A stretch of 43,958 nt of DNA, from the NCBI GenBank assembly GCA_944384205.1, contig CALWSL010000023.1, positions 1 to 43,958 on the forward strand. The letters run 5' to 3'. A model generated the notes under the pieces. It did no database searches. It saw nothing but the letters and a program-made list of their open reading frames with translations, and was not told the DNA's origin. The DNA comes from an uncultured Acetatifactor sp. (GTDB taxonomy: Bacteria; Bacillota; Clostridia; Lachnospirales; Lachnospiraceae). A program made the translations under genes and the position numbers. Of the stretch, positions 40,075 through 43,958 are shown piece by piece. How positions within the stretch are numbered: position 1 is the stretch's first letter; the number at the start of each line of letters is the position of its first letter.

Positions 40075-40782
40075 TTAATCTGAAAGTTTGACAAATCTAT
40101 CCGGCAATCTATCTCTTAAATACATATACTTCTTTTCGAAGCTCTTTTCCAAATCTACATTTACAATAATACATCCATACGAATTTCTGCTCTCACCTAT
40201 AACTCTGCCATCTGGTGCAATCGCATATGCAATTGGAATTGTTCCATTATAATGAGAACAGCCAAACACATACACCTCATTTTCAATTGCACGAGCTCTA
40301 GCTAACGCAAGCCACTGCTCATACTGTAAATCATTATACATTCCGGTACCAATTAAATTTACTAAACAGCATGGATTCTCCAGACTCATCACTCTCGCAA
40401 CCTCTGGAAAATGAATTTCATAACATATAGGAATTCCAATAATGCCATACTTACTTTCAATACAATAAATACTACTTCCAGCAGCCCTACCCTTAGCCTT
40501 TTCTGCTTGTGACAAAATATTTTTTTGATACTCTCCAATAATCTTACCGTTATCTATAATAACCGCTTTTTGGCAAGACGCACTTTCGGTCCTTAATACT
40601 AATCCTGAGATGATAAATTTATTAAATGTTTGACTTATTTCAACTGCATAATCTAAATCCCCCTCCGACAAAAAACCTTCAGGAAAAATATATATGTCTG
40701 CTTCTTGTATTGTTAACATTTTTTTAATTTCTGACATTGCATCATCTTTATTCGGTACTACTAATGCTATTTTCAGGTTCAT
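40075..40782 (-). CDS. Carbon-nitrogen hydrolase (nitrilase/amidase superfamily)
   Basis: 235 residues from the ATG at 40782 with GAGAGGG upstream; an earlier in-frame start would overlap the permease gene. The catalytic triad of the superfamily is seen: Glu35 in YIFPEGFLS, Lys87 in GEYQKNILS, Cys120 in GIIGIPICYEIHFPEVAR. Such enzymes hydrolyse or transfer amide bonds (omega-amidase, carbamoylase, beta-ureidopropionase types). The protein is short of the usual 260-280 residues but the core is complete. It is the last gene before the terminator and follows the two exporter permeases by 26 bases. The location suggests a role in making, tailoring or disarming the exported compound. Confidence 0.82.
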   Translation of the reverse strand: MNLKIALVVPNKDDAMSEIKKMLTIQEADIYIFPEGFLSEGDLDYAVEISQTFNKFIISGLVLRTESASCQKAVIIDNGKIIGEYQKNILSQAEKAKGRAAGSSIYCIESKYGIIGIPICYEIHFPEVARVMSLENPCCLVNLIGTGMYNDLQYEQWLALARARAIENEVYVFGCSHYNGTIPIAYAIAPDGRVIGESRNSYGCIIVNVDLEKSFEKKYMYLRDRLPDRFVKLSD

Positions 40783-40808
40783 ATACTTTTCCCTCTCCCG
40801 TTTATATG

Positions 40809-41606
40809 TCATGAGCCACACGGACTACTATAATTCTTTAATCCAAAGGCAAAAAATTTTTTTGCTCCCATCACCATGACCATTGCAACAAATGGTGTTG
40901 CATAAGTGTAACACATATATTTATCTAAGTCAAATAGCAAAGTAGCTGAAAAAAAGGAAGTATATGCATATGGTACTACAAAAATTAAAAACTTCTGAAG
41001 AAACGGATGAAATATCGTAATAGGATACCGGACCAATTGACGAAGGCTATCTATCATAACTGTAGCATTGGTAACTTCCGTAAACCAGAACGATAATGTT
41101 TCCATAAAAACAGTTATTGAAAAAATAATAAATGCGCCTGAAATCACGCATATAACAAGCCAGATAACTTTCCAACATCCTACATAAATATTTGTATTAA
41201 TAAACCCAAATATCAAATAAATAATGCCACAGATAGTCAATATAAAACCGTGTATATTAGTACCATCCACTACTAGCAAAAAGAGCGTATTGGCAGGTTT
41301 AGTCAAATAACCATCTAGACTTCCAGAGTGTACGTGTTTACTTATTGACCAAACATTATGTAAAAAAAATTCTTCTATCCCCATAGGTAATAAATAACAG
41401 CCCAACAAAATTAAACATTCTCCAAAATCAAATCCTCCCAAAGTATCTACATTATTATATACAATTATTGTGCAAAACAGAGACGAAATTTGTATAATAA
41501 GATGTGCAAATACTCCAACAGCAAAATCTAACTTATATGAGGTACTTTCACGCATATTTTTATATAACATTCCACTATACAATAATATATACTTTTTAAC
41601 CGCCAT
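40809..41606 (-). CDS. ABC-2 type transporter permease (PF06182/COG3694-like)
   Basis: 265 residues with about six hydrophobic segments (for example GVFAHLIIQISSLFCTIIVY, VIWLVICVISGAFIIFSITV, PFVAMVMVMGAKKFFAFGL). The segments VHSGSLDGYLTKPANTLFLL and RQLVRYPITIFHPFLQKFLI match the ABC-2 permease family found in pairs with COG4587 permeases and COG4586 ATPases. It forms half of the membrane channel. Its ATG overlaps the stop of the upstream permease by 11 bases. Exported substrate unknown. Confidence 0.85.
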   Translation of the reverse strand: MAVKKYILLYSGMLYKNMRESTSYKLDFAVGVFAHLIIQISSLFCTIIVYNNVDTLGGFDFGECLILLGCYLLPMGIEEFFLHNVWSISKHVHSGSLDGYLTKPANTLFLLVVDGTNIHGFILTICGIIYLIFGFINTNIYVGCWKVIWLVICVISGAFIIFSITVFMETLSFWFTEVTNATVMIDSLRQLVRYPITIFHPFLQKFLIFVVPYAYTSFFSATLLFDLDKYMCYTYATPFVAMVMVMGAKKFFAFGLKNYSSPCGS

Positions 41607-42405
41607 TTATTGTTATACTCCTTATCGCCTTTCTATATATCAACTCATCCAAGTATAGTAACATAACCACCCAAATGAACTGAATCATCAATTGCATTTT
41701 TCTCTCTTCTACAGAATATTTCTCTAGAAATATCATTACTGGTGTATAAACCATTTTTTCAAAAGGCATATAGGAAAATAACTTTTGTATCTTTTGTGGG
41801 AAAAATGAAATTGGAATTAATGCACCAGACAAAAGATCAACTATAGCTTTTTTAGCATTATATATCCCCCAAAAATTCATTGTAAAAAAAGTAAGATATC
41901 CCGCTAATATACTAATACTAAACATTATCATATAACTAAAGCAACTACTTAATCCAAAGAATAAGTAAACATTAATATTCGACGGAAGTTCAAAACCGTC
42001 CGAACTTACTGTCCAAAAAATAATCATAAAAAAAGCCAATACAATATTAATCAAACTATCTCCCATGTTTTCAAAAAAACGTGCTCGCATAAAATGTATT
42101 GGTCTTGCAAGCTCGTACACAATATCCCCTTGTCTGATTTTTTTTGAAATCATTCGTTCTGGTGCATTTCTAAAAGAAAAAATTACAACAAGACTCTGAC
42201 TTACCATTAAATAAGTAAACATGTCTCTTTTATCTAATCCATTAATAGTTACTTTTTGCATATACACTTGCGACCAAATCGCAATTTGAATTGCTATTTG
42301 AAGTAATGACCCAATTATCCCTGAAATAAACGAGAATTTATATTTTGTAGACATCTTTAACTGTATCTCAAATATCCCTACATACTTATGTATTGATTTC
42401 CACAT
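41596..42405 (-). CDS. ABC-2 type transporter permease (COG4587-like)
   Basis: 269 residues, about six transmembrane helices (SGIIGSLLQIAIQIAIWSQV, INIVLAFFMIIFWTVSS, YMIMFSISILAGYLTFFTMN and others). Family features are MISKKIRQGDIVYELARPIH between helices and LLSGALIPISFFPQKIQKLF after the central helices. It starts within the last 28 bases of the ATPase gene (42378-42405) and overlaps the next permease by 11 bases, so all three are translated as a unit and should form one exporter. Confidence 0.88.
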   Translation of the reverse strand: MWKSIHKYVGIFEIQLKMSTKYKFSFISGIIGSLLQIAIQIAIWSQVYMQKVTINGLDKRDMFTYLMVSQSLVVIFSFRNAPERMISKKIRQGDIVYELARPIHFMRARFFENMGDSLINIVLAFFMIIFWTVSSDGFELPSNINVYLFFGLSSCFSYMIMFSISILAGYLTFFTMNFWGIYNAKKAIVDLLSGALIPISFFPQKIQKLFSYMPFEKMVYTPVMIFLEKYSVEERKMQLMIQFIWVVMLLYLDELIYRKAIRSITINGG

Positions 42406-43373
42406 TGCTTGTATACCTCTTCTATTATATCCTCAATAGATGTTTCATCAATCTTAATATCTTTTACTACATATTGCGACGTAACCCAGTCAATCATTTG
42501 TTTAATCGGAGTATTTACCGGCATTCTAATAACGAGTTTATCATTTGTATAATTTACTGTAACTTTATGCTTCCACTCCCTTAAATCTAAATATTTATTT
42601 ATATCTTCCTTTAATGAAAAAGTTAAGACTCTTTCATTTTGGTATTGCCTCCTCAGTTGTTCAATAGTTCCATCATATATCATATCGCCATTAGCAATTA
42701 CAATAACTCTTGTTGCAAGCTGCTCTATATCACTCATATCATGTGTCGTTAAAACAATTGTACTTTTTCTTTCTTTGTTAACTTCGCAAATAAACTCCCT
42801 AATTTTTTTTTTAGAAGTAATATCTAATCCAATCGTTGGCTCATCTAAGTAGACAATTGACGGATTATGCAAAAAAGCCGCAGCCAAATCGCATCGCATT
42901 CGCTGTCCCAAGGACAACTGCCTTATAGGGCGTTCAATAAAACTTTCCATGTCTAATAATTCCATAAAATATGAAAGATTTTTTTTGTATGTCAAATCAT
43001 CAATTTCGTATATTTTTTTTAGTAGCAAAAAGGAATCTTTGACTGGCAAATCCCACCACAATTGTGTCCGATGTCCAAAAACTACTCCTATATTCTTTGC
43101 ATTTTGCTGACGCTTTTGATATGGAATAACGCCACATACTTTGACCTCTCCTCTTGTTGGAGTTAATATCCCAGTCATCATTTTTATCGTTGTGGACTTA
43201 CCAGCACCATTGGGACCTAAAAAGCCTACAATTTCACCTTCTGCAATTTCAAAGCTTAAATTTTTAACAGCCTTAACCTTCTTTCTATTTTTCTTTATAA
43301 GGTTTTCTAAAATTCCTTTTACTCCCATTTCTTTTGATTCATTAACATAAAAATCTTTTTGTAAATTTTTCAC
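42378..43373 (-). CDS. ABC exporter ATPase (COG4586-like)
   Basis: 331 residues. Walker A GFLGPNGAGKSTTIKMMTGI (about 50-70), Q-loop VFGHRTQLWWDLPVKDSFLL (this QLWWDLP signature is typical of COG4586), signature LSLGQRMRCDLAAAF, Walker B IVYLDEPTIGLD, and H-loop LTTHDMSD. The C-terminal about 90 residues after the ABC core are the usual extension. The start is a GTG (complement of 43371-43373) that overlaps the TAG of the truncated upstream gene (TAGTG), without a clear ribosome binding site of its own, so translation probably depends on coupling. Related loci export various small molecules; the substrate is unknown. Confidence 0.9.
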   Translation of the reverse strand: MKNLQKDFYVNESKEMGVKGILENLIKKNRKKVKAVKNLSFEIAEGEIVGFLGPNGAGKSTTIKMMTGILTPTRGEVKVCGVIPYQKRQQNAKNIGVVFGHRTQLWWDLPVKDSFLLLKKIYEIDDLTYKKNLSYFMELLDMESFIERPIRQLSLGQRMRCDLAAAFLHNPSIVYLDEPTIGLDITSKKKIREFICEVNKERKSTIVLTTHDMSDIEQLATRVIVIANGDMIYDGTIEQLRRQYQNERVLTFSLKEDINKYLDLREWKHKVTVNYTNDKLVIRMPVNTPIKQMIDWVTSQYVVKDIKIDETSIEDIIEEVYKQCGNQYISM

Positions 43374-43486
43374 TACTTATTCGTTTTCTTTCTGGACTTT
43401 TTCACTTTCTTTTTATAGTTGATGGCTTCGTCAATGTACTTGCTGTCAAGCTCGCTCATAGCATCGGAAAACTTTTTCGCGTTCAT
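43373..43486 (-). pseudogene. Truncated partner gene of the ECF-like sigma factor (38 codons)
   Basis: The frame MNAKKFSDAMSELDSKYIDE AINYKKKVKKSRKKTNK ends with TAG. As I recall, full-length relatives in Firmicutes continue after YKKK.. into a membrane anchor (WLKWGA-type) and a DUF4179-like outer domain, and act next to the sigma gene as anti-sigma-like proteins. Here the anchor and outer domain are gone, replaced by a Lys-rich tail and then the ABC transporter. The ATG overlaps the sigma stop (ATGA). Confidence 0.6.
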
Positions 43487-43958
43487 ACAAATACCTCTCT
43501 TTCAATCAAATATTGCTTCATCTTTTCGCGGATACGGGTCAGCCGGACGGAGATGTTTTTCTCCGAAAGCCCCATAAACTCGGCTATGTCCTTGTAGCTA
43601 TCGGCAAACCAATAGCGGCGCATGAAGATAACGCGGTTTTCGAGGGTCAGCGTGTCCAAAAATTCCTCAATGATACGGGCTAACTCTCTGGCTTCAATTT
43701 CATCTTCAACGGTTTTCTGGTCTGCGATACAGCCCTCGATTTCCTCTAAGGCAATCGTATAGTGTCCACTTCGTTTGGCTGCTTCCTTTCTCCAATAGAT
43801 TTTGAGTGAAATGTTCCGAACGATTTTCACAATGTAGGACAACAGCGGGTTGGGGCGTACCGGGGGAATAACGTTCCATGCTCCTAAGTAAGCGTCATTG
43901 ACACATTCCTCCGCGTCCTGCCTGTTGTTCACGATGTTATACGAGAGGTTGTGGCAGA
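43483..43958 (-). CDS. ECF-like RNA polymerase sigma factor, 5' end beyond the window
   Basis: At least 158 residues, running off the right edge: the frame is open back to 43958 with CHNLSYNIVNNRQDAEECVN. Region 2: DAEECVNDAYLGAWNVIPPV, LLSYIVKIVRNISLKIYWRK. Region 4: DTLTLENRVIFMRRYWFADS, then the helix-turn-helix YKDIAEFMGLSEKNISVRLT, ending REKMKQYLIEREVFV. This is a sigma-70 family factor of the short type found with DUF4179-like partners in Lachnospiraceae. It is complete at its 3' end. Its GC content is higher than that of the cassette that follows, marking an edge. Confidence 0.88.
   Translation of the reverse strand, partial: CHNLSYNIVNNRQDAEECVNDAYLGAWNVIPPVRPNPLLSYIVKIVRNISLKIYWRKEAAKRSGHYTIALEEIEGCIADQKTVEDEIEARELARIIEEFLDTLTLENRVIFMRRYWFADSYKDIAEFMGLSEKNISVRLTRIREKMKQYLIEREVFV

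Noticed and set aside
1-43958. tRNA or rRNA genes
   Set aside because: No cloverleaf-like or rRNA sequence was recognised by eye on either strand; a covariance-model scan would be decisive.

Overview
The window reads as chromosomal DNA of an anaerobic gut Firmicute, most likely a Lachnospiraceae/Clostridia member. Reasons: AddAB instead of RecBCD, a T-box in front of tyrS, a TPP riboswitch in front of an ECF-type thiamine transporter, strong AGGAGG ribosome binding sites, sigma-A type promoters, and Clostridia-style lipoproteins and Schlafen-AlbA_2 ATP-binding proteins. The taxon is inferred from gene content, not from a marker gene.

Layout. 1-2,900 is a decayed mobile-DNA zone: fragments of a PD-(D/E)XK transposase-like nuclease, an IS5-type transposase with an internal deletion and a frameshifted zinc-finger protein, then an apparently intact AlbA_2/ATPase/winged-helix protein and a possible MITE. 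2,918-6,100 holds a lipoprotein, a divergent XRE regulator and riboswitch-controlled thiT. 6,105-13,631 is a complete glucuronide utilisation locus: uxaC-uxuA-uxuB-kdgA-kdgK on the minus strand and a divergent beta-glucuronidase on the plus strand. Together these take a beta-glucuronide to pyruvate and glyceraldehyde-3-phosphate. 13,777-15,063 is a solitary, divergent histidinol-dehydrogenase-like enzyme. 15,175-24,675 is a DNA-repair block (exoA-addB-addA) preceded by a second AlbA_2 protein. 24,765-29,840 carries an Lsa-like ABC-F protein, a DUF3592 membrane protein, a HAD-IIA phosphatase and T-box-controlled tyrS. 29,859-35,166 has two large unusual proteins: a solute-binding lipoprotein with an extra N-terminal region, and a cytoplasmic double beta-helix protein fused to an apparent beta-propeller.

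35,241-43,958 is strikingly more AT-rich and looks horizontally acquired. At its left edge are a broken HTH-DUF5680 gene and the C-terminus of a serine recombinase. At its right edge are an ECF-like sigma factor and a decapitated partner gene. Between them lies a minus-strand cassette: an ABC-2 exporter (ATPase and two permeases), a nitrilase-family amidase, a terminator, an IS200 insertion, a scar that looks like the start of queD joined to the end of queC, a HAD phosphatase, and a fusion of a truncated HAD domain with a family-2 glycosyltransferase. Start/stop overlaps couple most of these genes. My best guess is the eroded remains of a small-molecule (possibly 7-deazaguanine-related, glycosylated) biosynthesis and export cassette. 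This is the part of the window most worth testing. Several genes at both ends of the window show the same kind of damage (internal deletion joining two fragments), which suggests repeated deletion in mobile DNA.
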